Assembly: GCA_934045905.1 (NCBI GenBank) | Contig: OW203766.1 | Span: 15,060,309 to 15,124,308, forward strand | Direction: 5' to 3' | Source of the DNA: Leuctra nigra | Taxonomy: Eukaryota; Arthropoda; Insecta; Plecoptera; Leuctridae | Length of the DNA: 64,000 nucleotides | Part shown: positions 1 to 12,296 of the stretch, one piece after another | How the letters are laid out: each line of letters opens with the position of its first letter | Position numbering within the stretch: the first letter of the stretch is position 1 | Notes under the pieces: generated by a model | Told to the model about the DNA's origin: nothing | Databases searched by the model: none | The model's input: the letters and a program-made list of their open reading frames with translations, nothing else | Translations under genes and position numbers: made by a program

Positions 1-471
1 AGATTAATACATCAACAATGACAATAAAAATAAATTTACACTCAAAATACCTTCCAAAACTTGATTTTAAAAAACAAAATTTACTTGGTGCATCGTGCAT
101 ATACCTTGATAGTATAGGCGTAATGGCCAGATGTGAAATTTACATCAAATCTACTTACATCTATACATAGGTATAATATACCTATATTGCCCTGCATAAC
201 GATGCACCAAATATATTTCAGCTTATTTTAATATTTGAACTTGGCCCATTTCTGAAATCATTACTTTTCACTGCTGATTTAATACATTTTGTTTACTTAG
301 TTGAAAAGACATGGCAACCCTTATGACACCGAGTCAATTTTTAAGGATATCACTGATTTTTTCAGATTATTCATACGACTTGAAAATCATCGAAATAATG
401 AAAGTTCCCTTGAACAAAATTCACCATTTCCGATTAGTTTACTAATAAAAGTTGCTGTCTGTTACTAATGT

Positions 472-841
472 TGGCATCTCATGGAGGCAGTAGGTAGTGT
501 GGTTGGCTGTCACGGGACAGAGCGAGGTCGGTGCTCTGTCTGTTGCTAGTGGCAGTAATGCTGTTGGCATCTAATGGAGGCAGAAGGTAGTGTGGTTGGC
601 TGTCACGGGACAGAGCGAGGTCGGTGCTCTGTCTGTTGCTTGCGGCAGTAATGCTGTTGGCATCTCATGGAGGCAGGTAGTAGTGTGGTTGGCTGTCACG
701 GGGCAGAGCGAGGTCGGTGCTCTGTCTGTTGCTAGCGGCAGTAATGCTGTTGGCATCTCATGGAGGCAGTTTTGTGGTTGGCTGTCACAAGCCAGAGCGC
801 TGCTGGGGCTCTGGTTGGTGCCAACGGCGTTAACAGATGGC
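472..841. repeat. 93-bp minisatellite in satellite unit 1
   Basis: About three full copies plus a diverged last copy of a 93-bp repeat containing GTGTGGTTGGCTGTCACGGG and GAGGTCGGTGCTCTG. The period is a multiple of three, so frames stay open on both strands; this is an artefact of periodicity, not evidence of coding. Confidence 0.9.
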
Positions 842-2684
842 GTTTAAATAAAAAAAGATGCTTTTTTGTTGATTGAGTAGATCATATTTTAATTAAATAT
901 GAAACAATAGAATTGCAATGCAAATTGAATTAAGCATCATATAACCCAGTGATACTCAACCTGCGGCCCGCGGGACTAATTTTTATGGCCCCCAGTTGAT
1001 GTTTCAAATACATACTTTTTCACCAATAGATTGCACCGTATGAAATGACGTCTAACATTCACTTCTTTAGGTAGGTACTATATGATATGTTAAACAGAAA
1101 AAGTAACGGTATCTGTGTTACTTTTTAAACCCCTGTAACTGTATCTGTAACACTGTTAGAACTTTGAGCAAGTAGTAACTGTAACTGTATCACGGCTACA
1201 TTTTAAAAGTCAGTTTCACAACACTTCTTTTTTGATATCACTCTTTTTCATTGTTAATTTTTTATAAATAAAGAAACTTGGCTGCGTTTTTAACACGGAG
1301 TGTACTTTCTGGGATATCTCTTTATTCAGTTTTCAAGCATGTATGTTATGCAAACAGTACAGTATACACACAGTAAAAACTTCGTATAGCTTGTGGATAT
1401 TCCGATACCAACAATGAATAGCTTCCAAGAATGAAATAATATAATAATATATCAGTGAAATCTACAACAACACAATTTGATATTCTGGTAACAATGTGTA
1501 TTATGTTGGATAATATCTGGCTCCCTGGATAATCCAACAAAACAGAATATATACCTTGAGAAGGAGGACATACGCTCATTATATCAGATGCATTCAATCG
1601 ACAGAGATGATTACTATAGCTCATGAAGTTTCAAACATTTTACTAAAAACAAACAATATTTCAACCATTTTAACATTTAAAGGTGGCTGGATCGATCGAT
1701 ATATTAAAAAATATGTTTTTTTTAAAGCATTATCAAAATCCGTTTTCCAATATTTCAACTATATTAAAGTATAAAAGATTCTATTGTCAATTAGTTTACA
1801 ACCCTAGTCCAAAAGTGAGTTTCAATTTTATGTTATTAGAGAATGAGCTAATCTTTAACATAATAGAGATAGTAAAATCATTTCGAATTTGGTTTCTAAC
1901 TTTTAAAATAGCACACGTTGGAATTGTTTTCAATTTTTTCCTGTTAATACGTCCGTATATCTACAAGTTTGTTACAATCTATCGGCACATAAAAATTAGA
2001 ACTTCCTAATAGCTTTTAAATGTCTTGTTTTTACATGTCTGCCATAGGGATAGCTGCACTAGGCTTTTTCCTTCTCAGTACCTTCCAGTTAGACACTGAA
2101 CTAAATGACAGACAATGTTGCACATCTAAAAAAAAATCAGGTAAAGAACAGCAGGGCTTGAAAGTTTTGGGGGGTCTGTCAGACACTAGGTACTACTCCC
2201 GTCACGATTGTTAGATTAATACATCAACAATGACAATAAAAATAAATTTACACTCAAAATACCTTCCAAAACTAAATTTTAAAAAACAAAATATACTTGG
2301 TGCATCGTGCATATACCTTGATAGTATAGGCGTAATGGCCAGATGTGAAATTTACATCAAATCTACTTACATCTATACATAGGTATAATATACCTATATT
2401 GCCCTGCATAACGATGCACCAAATATATTTTAGCTCATTTTAATATTTTAACTTGGCCCATTTCGGAAATCATAACTTTTCAGTGCTGAATTAATACATT
2501 TTGTTTACTAAGTTGAAAAGACATGGCAGCCCTTATGACACCGAGTCAATTTTTAAGGATATCACTGATTTTTTCAGATTATTCATACGACTTAAATATC
2601 ATCGAAATAATGAAAGTTCCCTTGAACAAAATTCACCATTTCCGATTAGTTTACTAATAAAAGTTGCTGTCTGTTACTAATGTT

Positions 2685-3053
2685 GGCATCTCATGGAGGC
2701 AGTAGGTAGTGTGGTTGGCTGTCACGGGACAGAGCGAGGTCGGTGCTCTGTCTGTTGCTAGCGGCAGTAATGCTGTTGGCATCTAATGGAGGCAGTAGGT
2801 AGTGTGGTTGGCTGTCACGGGACAGAGCGAGGTCGGTGCTCTGTCTGTTGCTTGCGGCAGTAATGCTGTTGGCATCTCATGGAGGCAGGTAGTAGTGTGG
2901 TTGGCTGTCACGGGGCAGAGCGAGGTCGGTGCTCTGTCTGTTGCTAGCGGCAGTAATGCTGTTGGCATCTCATGGAGGCAGTTTTGTGGTTGGCTGTCAC
3001 AAGCCAGAGCGCTGCTGGGGCTCTGGTTGGTGCCAACGGCGTTAACAGATGGC
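2685..3053. repeat. 93-bp minisatellite in satellite unit 2
   Basis: Same structure and copy number as in unit 1, nearly identical in sequence. Confidence 0.9.
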
Positions 3054-4897
3054 GTTTAAATAAAAAAAGATGCTTTTTTGTTGATTGAGTAGATCATATT
3101 TTAATTAAATATGAAACAATAGAATTGCAATGCAAATTGAATTAAGCATCATATAACCCAGTGATACTCAACCTGCGGCCCGCGGAGCTTATTTTTATGG
3201 CCCCCAGTTGATGTTTCAAATACATACTTTTTCACCAATAGATTGCACCGTATGAAATGACGTCTAACATTCACTTCTTAAGGTAGGTACTATATGATAT
3301 GTTAAACAGAAAAAGTAACGGTATCTGTGTTACTTTTTAAACCCCTGTAACTGTATCTGTAACACTGTTAGAACTTTGAGCAAGTAGTAACTGTAACTGT
3401 ATCACGGCTACATTTTAAAAGTCAGTTTCACAACACTTCTTTTTTGATATCACTCTTTTTCATTGTTAATTTTTTATAAATAAAGAAACTTTGCTGCGTT
3501 TTTAACACGGAGTGCACTTTCTGGGATATCTCTTTATTCAGTTTTCAAGCATGCATGTTATGCAAACAGTACAGTATACACACAGTAAAAACTTCGTATA
3601 GCTTGTGGATATTCCGATACCAACAATGAATAGCTTCCAAGAATGAAATAATATAATAATATATCAGTGAAATCTACAACAACACAATTTGATATTCTGG
3701 TAACAATGTGTATTATGTAAGATAATATCTGGCTCCCTGGATAATCCAACAAAACAGAATATATACCTTGAGAAGGAGGACATACGCTCATTATATCAGA
3801 TGCATTCAATCGACGAAGATGATTACTAAAGCTCATGAAGTTTCAAACATTTTATTAAAAACAAACAATAATTCAAACATTTTAACATTTTAAGGTGGCT
3901 GGATCGATCGATATATTAAAAAATATGTTTTTATTGAATGCATATGTTCAAAATACGTTTCTAATATTTCAACTATGTTAAAGTATAAAAGATTCTATTG
4001 TCAATTAGTTTACAACTCCAGTCCAAAAGTGAGTTTCAATTTTATGTTATTAGAGAATGAGCTAAGCTTTAACATCATAGAGATAGTAAAATCATTTCGA
4101 ATTTGGTTTCTAACTTTTAAAATAGCACACGTTGGAATTGTTTTCAATTTTTTCCTGTTAATACGTCCGTATATCTACAAATTTGTTACAATCTATCGGC
4201 ACATAAAAATTAGAACTTCCTAATAGCTTTTAAATGTCTTGTTTTTACATGTCTGCCATAGGGATAGCTGCAATGGGCTTTTTCCTTCTCAGTACCTTCC
4301 AGTTAGACACTGAACTTAATGACAGACAATGTTGCACATCTAAAAAAAATCAGGTAAAGAACAGCAGGGCTTGAAAGTTTTGGGGGGTCTGTCAGACACT
4401 AGGTACTACTCCCGTCACGATTGTTAGATTAATACATCAACAATGACAATAAAAATAAATTTACACTCAAAATACCTTCCAAAACTTGATTTTAAAAAAC
4501 AAAATTTACTTGGTGCATCGTGCATATACCTTGATAGTATAGGCGTAATGGCCAGATGTGAAATTTACATCAAATCTACTTACATCTATACATAGGTATA
4601 ATATACCTATATTGCCCTGCATAACGATGCACCAAATATATTTTAGCTTATTTTAATATTTGAACTTGGCCCATTTCTGAAATCATTACTTTTCACTGCT
4701 GAATTAATACATTTTGTTTACTTAGTTGAAAAGACATGGCAACCCTTATGACACCGAGTCAATTTTTAAGGATATCACTGATTTTTTCAGATTATTCATA
4801 CGACTTGAAAATCATCGAAATAATGAAAGTTCCCTTGAACAAAATTCACCATTTCCGATTAGTTTACTAATAAAAGTTGCTGTCTGTTACTAATGTT

Positions 4898-5266
4898 GGC
4901 ATCTCATGGAGGCAGTAGGTAGTGTGGTTGGCTGTCACGGGACAGAGCGAGGTCGGTGCTCTGTCTGTTGCTAGCGGCAGTAATGCTGTTGGCATCTAAT
5001 GGAGGCAGTAGGTAGTGTGGTTGGCTGTCACGGGACAGAGCGAGGTCGGTGCTCTGTCTGTTGCTTGCGGCAGTAATGCTGTTGGCATCTCATGGAGGCA
5101 GGTAGTAGTGTGGTTGGCTGTCACGGGGCAGAGCGAGGTCGGTGCTCTGTCTGTTGCTAGCGGCAGTAATGCTGTTGGCATCTCATGGAGGCAGTTTTGT
5201 GGTTGGCTGTCACAAGCCAGAGCGCTGCTGGGGCTCTGGTTGGTGCCAACGGCGTTAACAGATGGC
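4898..5266. repeat. 93-bp minisatellite in satellite unit 3
   Basis: Same structure and copy number as in units 1 and 2. Confidence 0.9.
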
Positions 5267-6106
5267 GTTTAAATAAAAAAATATGCTTTTTTGTTGATTA
5301 AATAGATCATATTTTAATTAAATATGAAACAATAGAATTGCAATGCAAATTGAATTAAGCATCATATAACCCAGTGATACTCAACCTGCGGCCCGCGGGA
5401 CTAATTTTTATGGCCCCCAGTTGATGTTTCAAATACATACTTTTTCACCAATAGATTGCACCGTATGAAATGACGTCTAACATTCACTTCTTTAGGTAGG
5501 TACTATATGATATGTTAAACAGAAAAAGTAACGGTATCTGTGTTACTTTTTAAACCCCTGTAACTGTATCTGTAACACTGTTAGAACTTTGAGCAAGTAG
5601 TAACTGTAACTGTATCACGGCTACATTTTAAAAGTCAGTTTCACAACACTTCTTTTTTGATATCACTCTTTTTCATTGTTAATTTTTTATAAATAAAGAA
5701 ACTTGGCTGCGTTTTTAACACGGAGTGTACTTTCTGGGATATCTCTTTATTCAGTTTTCAAGCATGTATGTTATGCAAACAGTACAGTATACACACAGTA
5801 AAAACTTCGTATAGCTTGTGGATATTCCGATACCAACAATGAATAGCTTCCAAGAATGAAATAATATAATAATATATCAGTGAAATCTACATCAACACAA
5901 TTTGATATTCTGGTAACAATGTGTATTATGTTGGATAATATCTGGCTCCCTGGATAATCCAACAAAACAGAATATATACCTTGAGAAGGAGGACAAAATC
6001 TCATTATATCAGATGCATTCAATCGACAGAGATGATTACTAAAGCTCATGAAGTTTCAAACATTTTATTAAAAACAAACAATAATTCAAACATTTTAACA
6101 TTTTAA

Positions 6107-6635
6107 GGTGCTGCAAGCGCGAGCGATTTTGCTGCTTTTTGTAGACACTTTTTGCGATACGATTGGAGACGAAATGGGAAGACCAAATTATTCGAAATTT
6201 TAATTGTGATTAGATAAAAGACAAACTTAGGGTCATCCCTTGGTACATTTTTTATTTTTTGTTTCGTTAATTAGTAAAAATTAGTGGATTTTTGTTAAAA
6301 AATTAGCTATTTTCTTGTCTCCCTGGGCGCCGTATAAAATTTAATTTCAAAAATGACCCAAGGAATAACCCTAAGTTTGTCTTTCATCTAATCATGATTA
6401 AAATTTGAGATCAATTGGTTTACGGGTTTGGTCTCCAATCGTATCGCAAATTTCATAGTTTTGCGCGGTTTTGTTGAATAACCGGCGCCAAATTAACGAT
6501 GCAATCAGCAAAAATGAAAAAGTGATACTAATATACAATCAAACTGATCATGTGAACATCCTGTAAAAGTTACACTCACTTACGAAACAATTTTTCTCTC
6601 TCAATTTTCTAAAACGGCCCTGCGCTAGTATCACC
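6107..6635. mobile_element. Non-autonomous piggyBac-type element (TTAA target)
   Basis: A 529-bp insertion present only in unit 3. It is bounded by TTAA at 6103-6106 and 6636-6639, starts GGTGCTGCAAGCG and ends AGTATCACC, giving short imperfect terminal inverted repeats. The empty site in the other units has a single TTAA-like sequence. TTAA duplication is the hallmark of the piggyBac superfamily; the assignment rests on that and on length. There is no coding capacity. A related end is visible near 23945. Confidence 0.7.
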
Positions 6636-7627
6636 TTAAGGTGGCTGGATCGATTGATATATTAAAAAATATGTTTTTGTTGAAAGCATATGTTCAAATC
6701 CGTATTCCAATATTTCAACTATATTAAAGTATAAAAGATTCTATTGTCAATTAGTTTACATCTCCAGTCCAAAAGTGAGTTTCAGTTTTATGTTATTAGA
6801 GAACATAGAAATAGTAAAATCATTTCGAATTTGGTTTCTAACTTTTAAAATAGCACACGTTGGTATAGTTTTCAATTTTTTTCCTGTTAGTACGTCCGTA
6901 TATCTACAAGTTTGTTACAATCTATCGGCACATAAAAATTAGAACTTTCTAATAGCTTTTAAATGTCTTGTTTTTACATGTCTGCCATAGGGATAGCTGC
7001 ACTAGGCTTTTTCCTTCTCAGTACCTTCCAGTTAGACACTGAACTTAATGACAGACAATGTTGCACATCTAAATAAAAATCAGGTAAAGAACAGCAGGGT
7101 TTGAAAGTTTTGGGGGGTCTGTCAGACACTAGGTACTACTCCCGTCACGATTGTTAGATTAATACATCAACAATGACAATAAAAATAAATTTACACTTAA
7201 AATACCTTCCAAAACTTGATTTTAAAAACCAAAATATACTTGGCGCATCGTGCATACACCTTGATAGTATAGGCGTATAGGCCAGATGTGAAATATACTT
7301 CAAATCTACTTACATCTATACATAGGTATAATATACCTATATTGCCCTGCATATCGTTGCACCAAATATATTTTAGCTTATTTTAATATTTTTACTTGGC
7401 CCATTTCTGAAATCATTACTTATCAGTGCTGAATTATTAAATTTTGTTTACTTAGTTTAAAAGACATGGCAGCCCTTATGACACCGATTCAATTTTTAAG
7501 GATATCACTGATTTTTTCAGATTATTCATACGACTTGAAAATCATCGAAACAATGAAAGTTCCCTTTAACAAAATTCACCATTTCCGATTAGTTTACTAA
7601 TAAAAGTTACTGTCTGTTACTAATGTT

Positions 7628-8094
7628 GGCATCTCATGGAGGCAGTAGGTAGTGTGGTTGGCAGTCACAGGACAGAGCGAGGTCGGTGCTCTGTCTGTTG
7701 CTAGCGGCAGTAATGCTGTTGGCATCTAATGGAGGCAGTAGGTAGTGTGGTTGGCTGTCACGGGACAGAGCGAGGTCGGTGCTCTGTCTGTTGCTTGCGG
7801 CAGTAATGCTGTTGGCATCTCATGGAGGCAGGTAGTAGTGTGGTTGGCTGTCACGGGACAGAGCGAGGTCGGTGCTCTGTCTGTTGCTAGCGGCAGTAAT
7901 GCTGTTGGCATCTCATGGAGGCAGGTAGTAGTGTGGTTGGCTGTCACGGGACAGAGCGAGGTCGGTGCTCTGTCTGTTGCTAGCGGCAGTAATGCTGTTG
8001 GCATCTCATGGAGGCAGTTTTGTGGTTGGCTGTCACAAGCCAGAGCGCTGGTTGGGCTCTGGTTGGTGCCAACGGCGTTAACAGATGGCGTTTG
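7628..8094. repeat. 93-bp minisatellite in satellite unit 4, one extra copy
   Basis: One 93-bp copy more than in the other three units. The extra copy explains the longer open frames here on both strands (132 and 123 codons). Confidence 0.9.
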
Positions 8095-8343
8095 CATAAA
8101 AACAGATGCTTTTTTTTTATTGAGTAGATCATATTTTAATTAAATATGAAACAATAGAATTGCATTGCAAATTGAATTTAGCATCATATAACCCAGTGAT
8201 ACTCAACCTGCGGCCCGCAGGACCAATTTTTATGGCCCCCAGTTGATGTTTCAAATACATACTTTTTCACCAATAGATTGCACCATATGAAATGACGTCT
8301 AACATTCACTTCTATAGGTAGGTACTATATGATATTTTAAACA

Positions 8344-8445
8344 GTCATCCATCCAACTCCTTACTCCGCTCAATGTTGCTTAAACCTCGGTGATCTGATG
8401 AGAACCATTACATTGATTCCACCAGCAATTGGATCTCTCCACTAA
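8344..8445 (-). mobile_element. 5S rRNA-derived SINE fragment (head only)
   Basis: Read on the minus strand this resembles the internal part of 5S rRNA, including GGTTCTCATCAGATCACCGA followed by GGTTTAAGCAACATTGAGCG and a GGATGGATGACT-like stretch. It corresponds to the head of the longer element at 19404-19796. It interrupts satellite unit 4 exactly at its truncation point. Confidence 0.65.
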
Positions 8446-8587
8446 ACTGTAAGTATTATTCTTATTATTTATTTACCAACATTTTGTGACAATCCCATCA
8501 AGGCGTTACACAGAGAGTTTCCTTGTCGTATTACACAAGCACATTCAATACTAACAAGATGCAAGTTGATGAATAGAGCTGTCCTTC

Positions 8588-8838
8588 TCATACTTTATCT
8601 GATAAATATCTCTTCAGCTTCCTCCTGAGGATTGAGAGCCGCCAGTTCCTGGACAACTTTTTTCTTGGTCTATACAAGGCGGTGTATTTCTGTGCCGCGA
8701 CTTGCTGTTGGATTTCAACTACGAGGTTCCACTTGACGTCGAGAAGATCCCGCAGTTGTTCTCGAATCTTCTTCTGCGCGCGTTTCAAAGCGTCGACCTC
8801 GTCTCTATCACATTGAAGCGTTGTCAGATCCTGCAACA
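8588..8838 (-). CDS. Possible exon of a coiled-coil protein (unrecognised)
   Basis: An acceptor-like ATGTTGCAG precedes 8838, and an 83-residue frame follows that is rich in heptad-like charged sequence (DEVDALKRAQKKIREQLRDL). The composition looks like genuine coding coiled coil and unlike the AT-rich surroundings. The last third is ambiguous: a second frame on the same strand reads QELAALNPQEEAEEIF, so an indel, a mini-intron or decay is possible. The acceptor is phase 0, matching the phase-0 donor of the possible signal-peptide exon at 9395-9534, so the two may be one gene. I do not recognise the family. Confidence 0.35.
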
Positions 8839-9394
8839 TAATGTTGAGTTGTCACGTGATAGACTTGGCCAACTACGACGAGTTTCATTGATAGGAAAGC
8901 CCGAAGAGGTTTATTATCATCTATCCAAAGCTTTAAAGATGTGAAGATATTATAATCTTTAGCTAGCAACAGATTTTTCTTATGATCGAGCCAAAATTGG
9001 CCATCATAATACATTAATTTTTTTATGTGATTCTCTTATTTTGTCTGAAAAATTAAAATCGCCTTTAGATGTATATCCGTTTTTACCAATGTATATAAAA
9101 TTGACTACGTTTTTGAGATCATCACGTAAATTATTCTTAAAACGATATTCAACAGATTAATCAGAAAGTATCAAGGTCTTCCAAAATATTCAAATACATG
9201 CAATTTTATTTCCAAGATAACTTTTTGTATTTGGTCAAAACAGATATCTGGAAATGAAACAACCCAATTTTATGTATTTTATGGTACTGCATGTGAAATG
9301 TATCTCTCCACGGTTAAAGCTCGACTCTGGCATGTATACATTGCGCATGCTCGCTTATGAACGCGTCACTGGAGGCATACAACATGAACATCAC

Positions 9395-9534
9395 CTCACT
9401 GCACCGGGCCTCGACCCTGGGTCCTCCAGCCACGTGGTCTAGAGGCTCTGGCATGTTGGTTACACTGGACTCCGAGTAGAGAGCAGGCAGAAGCAAGGCG
9501 ACGACGACCAAGAACACTCTTAATACATTCACAT
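9395..9534 (-). CDS. Possible secretory signal-peptide exon (unrecognised)
   Basis: The minus frame reads NVLRVFLVVVALLLPALYS, a classic hydrophobic signal-peptide core, then about 27 polar residues ending VEARCSE at a GAG/GTGATG donor (phase 0). A candidate acceptor TTCTAG lies at 9535-9540. There is no in-frame ATG in the exon itself, so the start would come from an upstream exon or from the adjacent array. The 48-bp minisatellite at 9535-10147 begins directly at this edge. The downstream partner may be the coiled-coil exon at 8588-8838. Function unknown. Confidence 0.35.
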
Positions 9535-10147
9535 CTAGAACATTATATTCAGAGATCTTAAAGTAGGTTAATACATTCACATCTGAAACATGATATTCAG
9601 AGATCTTAAAGTAGGTTAATACATTCACATCTGAAACATGATATTCAGAGATCTTAAAGTAGGTTAATACATTCACATCTGAAACATGATATTCAGAGAT
9701 CTTAAAGTAGGTTAGTACATTCACATCTGAAAACTTGATATTCAGAGATCTTAAAGTAGGTTAATACATTCACATCTGAAACATGATATTCAGAGATCTT
9801 AAAGTAGGTTAATACATTCACATCTGAAACATGATATCCAGAGATCTTAAAGTAGGTTAATACATTCACATCTGAAACATGATATTCAGAGATCTTAAAG
9901 TAGGTTAATACATTCACATCTGAAACATGATATTCAGAGATCTTAAAGTAGGTTAATACATTCACATCTGAAACATGATATTCAGAGATCTTAAAGTAGG
10001 TTAATACATTCACATCTGAAACATGATATTCAGAGATCTTAAAGTAGGTTAATACATTACACATATGAAACATGATATTCAGAGATCTTAAAGTAGGTTA
10101 ATACATTACACATCTGAAACATGATATTCAGAGATCTTAAAGTAGGG
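9535..10147. repeat. 48-bp minisatellite, about 13 copies
   Basis: Tandem copies of a 48-bp unit containing AATACATTCACATCTGAAAC and GAGATCTTAAAGTAGGTT. Single-base changes around 9727 and 10060 break the otherwise open minus frame. On the minus strand each unit has TTTCAG followed by ATGTGAATGTATTAA, the same sequence as the start of the exon at 9534, so each copy replicates an acceptor-like exon edge. Confidence 0.9.
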
Positions 10148-11030
10148 GCATTAGGGAGGTTAGAGTCTGAATACCTTTCAAGTATTATCGAAGTCTTCAG
10201 TTAAACATCGTTCATCAAAGATTTTACAAATATTTTAGCGAGCGACTCCCTTTAACCCTGTTGACACGGACCTCTGTTTTTTTGCTGCTATCTGGAGCAA
10301 TGGAAGTTGCACCGTTTCATCGATCGATCTGAAATTTTGCACACAATGTAGACAGGGTCGTTCCGCCTCAGGACAACCAAGGCACAGCGGTGCAGACAAG
10401 ACTTAGCCGCGCTAATAGTGATCGTATTGAGTTTTCATATCTAAGTGAACATATATATTATTTTGTGGATCATTAAATTGTAATTAACATAATAAAATAG
10501 GAGAAAGTAATATGATCTGTGATATTTCCCCCATAAAATATATCAGCTCAAGCTCTGTAGTAAAATTACTATAGTTTATTTTACTAATGGTGTGGTTCAA
10601 ATTTTCTAAGTCAATGAAGTAAAAATGCTGTAGTTTATATACCATACTTAACTACAATAAAGTACATTAATGAATTAATGAATTAATGAATGAAGTAATT
10701 AATGAAGTACATTAATGAAGTACAAATAAGTCAATGAAGTACATATACTTCAGAGTATACTACTGTAAACTCCAATATAAATCGGTGGTAGTAAACATAC
10801 TGTAGATTACACTTTTCTTTACTACGGATACTATAGATTTTCAATGAAGTATATATTCTATAGAACTTACAATAGTAAACTTGTTTTGTCTGTAGTCAAA
10901 GTACTCTAGCTACATACTTCGAATTACTACAGTGAAGTACGTTCCCTATAACTTTACTATAGTAAACTGCAGTATATATCGTCTGTAGTAAAAACATTAT
11001 AGTACATACTTTGAATTACTACAGTAAAGT
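10148..11030. repeat. AT-rich degenerate repeats, no gene seen
   Basis: 10148-10440 contains a CGATCTGAAATTTTGCACAC phrase shared with other dispersed repeats in the window. From about 10500 the DNA consists of degenerate iterations of ACTACAGTAAAGTA and TGTAGTAAAA. The same type of sequence returns at 14346-14530, so it flanks the repeat block 11031-14345 on both sides. Confidence 0.55.
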
Positions 11031-11436
11031 ATATCCCCATAAAACAACACTTCGTGTAAAAATAACAGCCAAGTCTCTTCAACTAAAAAAAATATTATGA
11101 AATCTAAAAAGAACTGAAAAGTAGTGATATCAAAAAATGAGCCAAGTCAAAACTTTATTTGAAAATCAAAAAATACTTAGCGCATCGTGTATATAAATAG
11201 CTTGGTAGTATAGGCCAATTATAAAATATACATCAAATATACATATACATAGAATACCTATAATGCCCTAAAAAAACGATGCGCCAAGTATTTTTTTTGA
11301 TTTTTAAATAAAGTTTTGACTTGGCTCATTTTTTGATATTACTACTTTTCAGTGCAGAATTTTTAGATTTCATATTATTTTTTTTAGTTGAGACTTGGCT
11401 GTTATTTTTACACGAAGTGTTTTTTTATGGGGATAT
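11031..11436. mobile_element. Foldback element, intact copy A
   Basis: An approximately 400-bp palindromic element. It begins ATATCCCCATAAAACAACAC and ends with the inverse. Both arms contain GCCAAGTC near the end, a GATATCAAAAAATGAGCCAAG block, and AGCGCATCG or CGATGCGCCAAG at the centre. It has no coding capacity. Related copies lie at 12297-13870, 28826-36866, 51121-51385 and 61930-62316, and a diverged one in every 2.2-kb satellite unit. Confidence 0.85.
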
Positions 11437-12296
11437 CACTCCTTTTTTTAGTTTATTCTTACAACTTGTGACAATCGAATGAACAAATACTAACTCCTTG
11501 AAAAAAATCACCATTTACAATTTAGCTATTTTCATGAAGCACAGGTTTCATTCCAATCGGTCAACCAAGTTCCGATCAAGGCAATACTTCGGTTTTCAAA
11601 ATGGCTGCTGAACTTTCTGCACTGCCACATAGAATTTATAACTATAAATGATGTGTATCAATTTTAACATTCTGAATATGTATTTATTGTATAGGAGGGG
11701 ATAATAATAATTAATAAATTTGAATGACTTCATTTCCGGTCTCATAAACAGGAAAATTCTTGTTCGACTGATGGCCTTCCGAATCGTTTGGAGCTAGTTT
11801 CATACCGATATGTCAACCAGTTTTCGAGATATGACGTTACTTCCTGTTTCAAAATGGCTGCTGAAATCACTGACCCCTTGAATTATAATTTAAACATGAT
11901 TACATTTTATTATAATCTGTCTCAAAGTATATGTATTGCATCAAAATGTAATTTGTAAGATTTTTAAATATTTGACGTCATTTCCGGTTTCGGTATGGTA
12001 AACTGCAAATATTATTGATGATAATACATGAAGTTGACCGTGTAAATTGTTTAGCGCTGGTTTCGTTCAAATCTTTTTATCCGTTATTGAGATATGATGT
12101 CACTTCCGGGTTCAAAATGGCGGTCTCCGGTTGGTTTTATAACAAGTCAAATCAGATATCAAAAGTACATACGTTACATAAATATCAAAATAATCGGATC
12201 AAATTTGTTGCCGAAATGCCAATCGATGTAGTTCAAATTTCATGACGTCATTTCCGGTTTCGTTAACCTAAATTTTAGTCTGTTGCTATTGATAAT
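11437..12296. repeat. Repeat block rich in CRE/ETS/YY1-like motifs
   Basis: No gene seen. The block repeats, every 100-130 bp, versions of TGACGTCATTTCCGGTTTC (about 11724, 11973, 12242) alternating with ATGATGTCACTTCCGG plus AAAATGGCGG (about 11589, 11829, 12092). The same motifs occur in inverted order at 28337-28640. It lies directly beside a foldback element in both places. Confidence 0.75.

Larger units (their letters stand above)
1..8343. repeat. 2.2-kb tandem repeat array, four units
   Basis: Four head-to-tail units begin at 1, 2213, 4426 and 7156, each opening with AGATTAATACATCAACAATG. Units 1 and 2 are 2212 and 2213 bp. Unit 3 is about 530 bp longer because of an inserted element at 6107-6635. 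Unit 4 is cut at 8343, where a 5S-derived SINE fragment begins. Each unit has the same order: a diverged foldback core (roughly unit bases 60-300), a 93-bp minisatellite, a GC-rich stretch starting CAGTGATACTCAACC, and an AT-rich remainder. Units differ by scattered substitutions only. The array probably continues left of the window. Short open frames recur in every unit, but none has family features, so I do not call genes here. Confidence 0.95.

Noticed and set aside
571..8143. Recurrent 61-132 residue frames on both strands in the 2.2-kb units
   Set aside because: Open because the minisatellite period is 93 bp; both strands are equally open and no domain is visible.
9535..10147. CRISPR-like regular repeats
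   Set aside because: Contiguous tandem repeats without unique spacers, in a eukaryotic genome.
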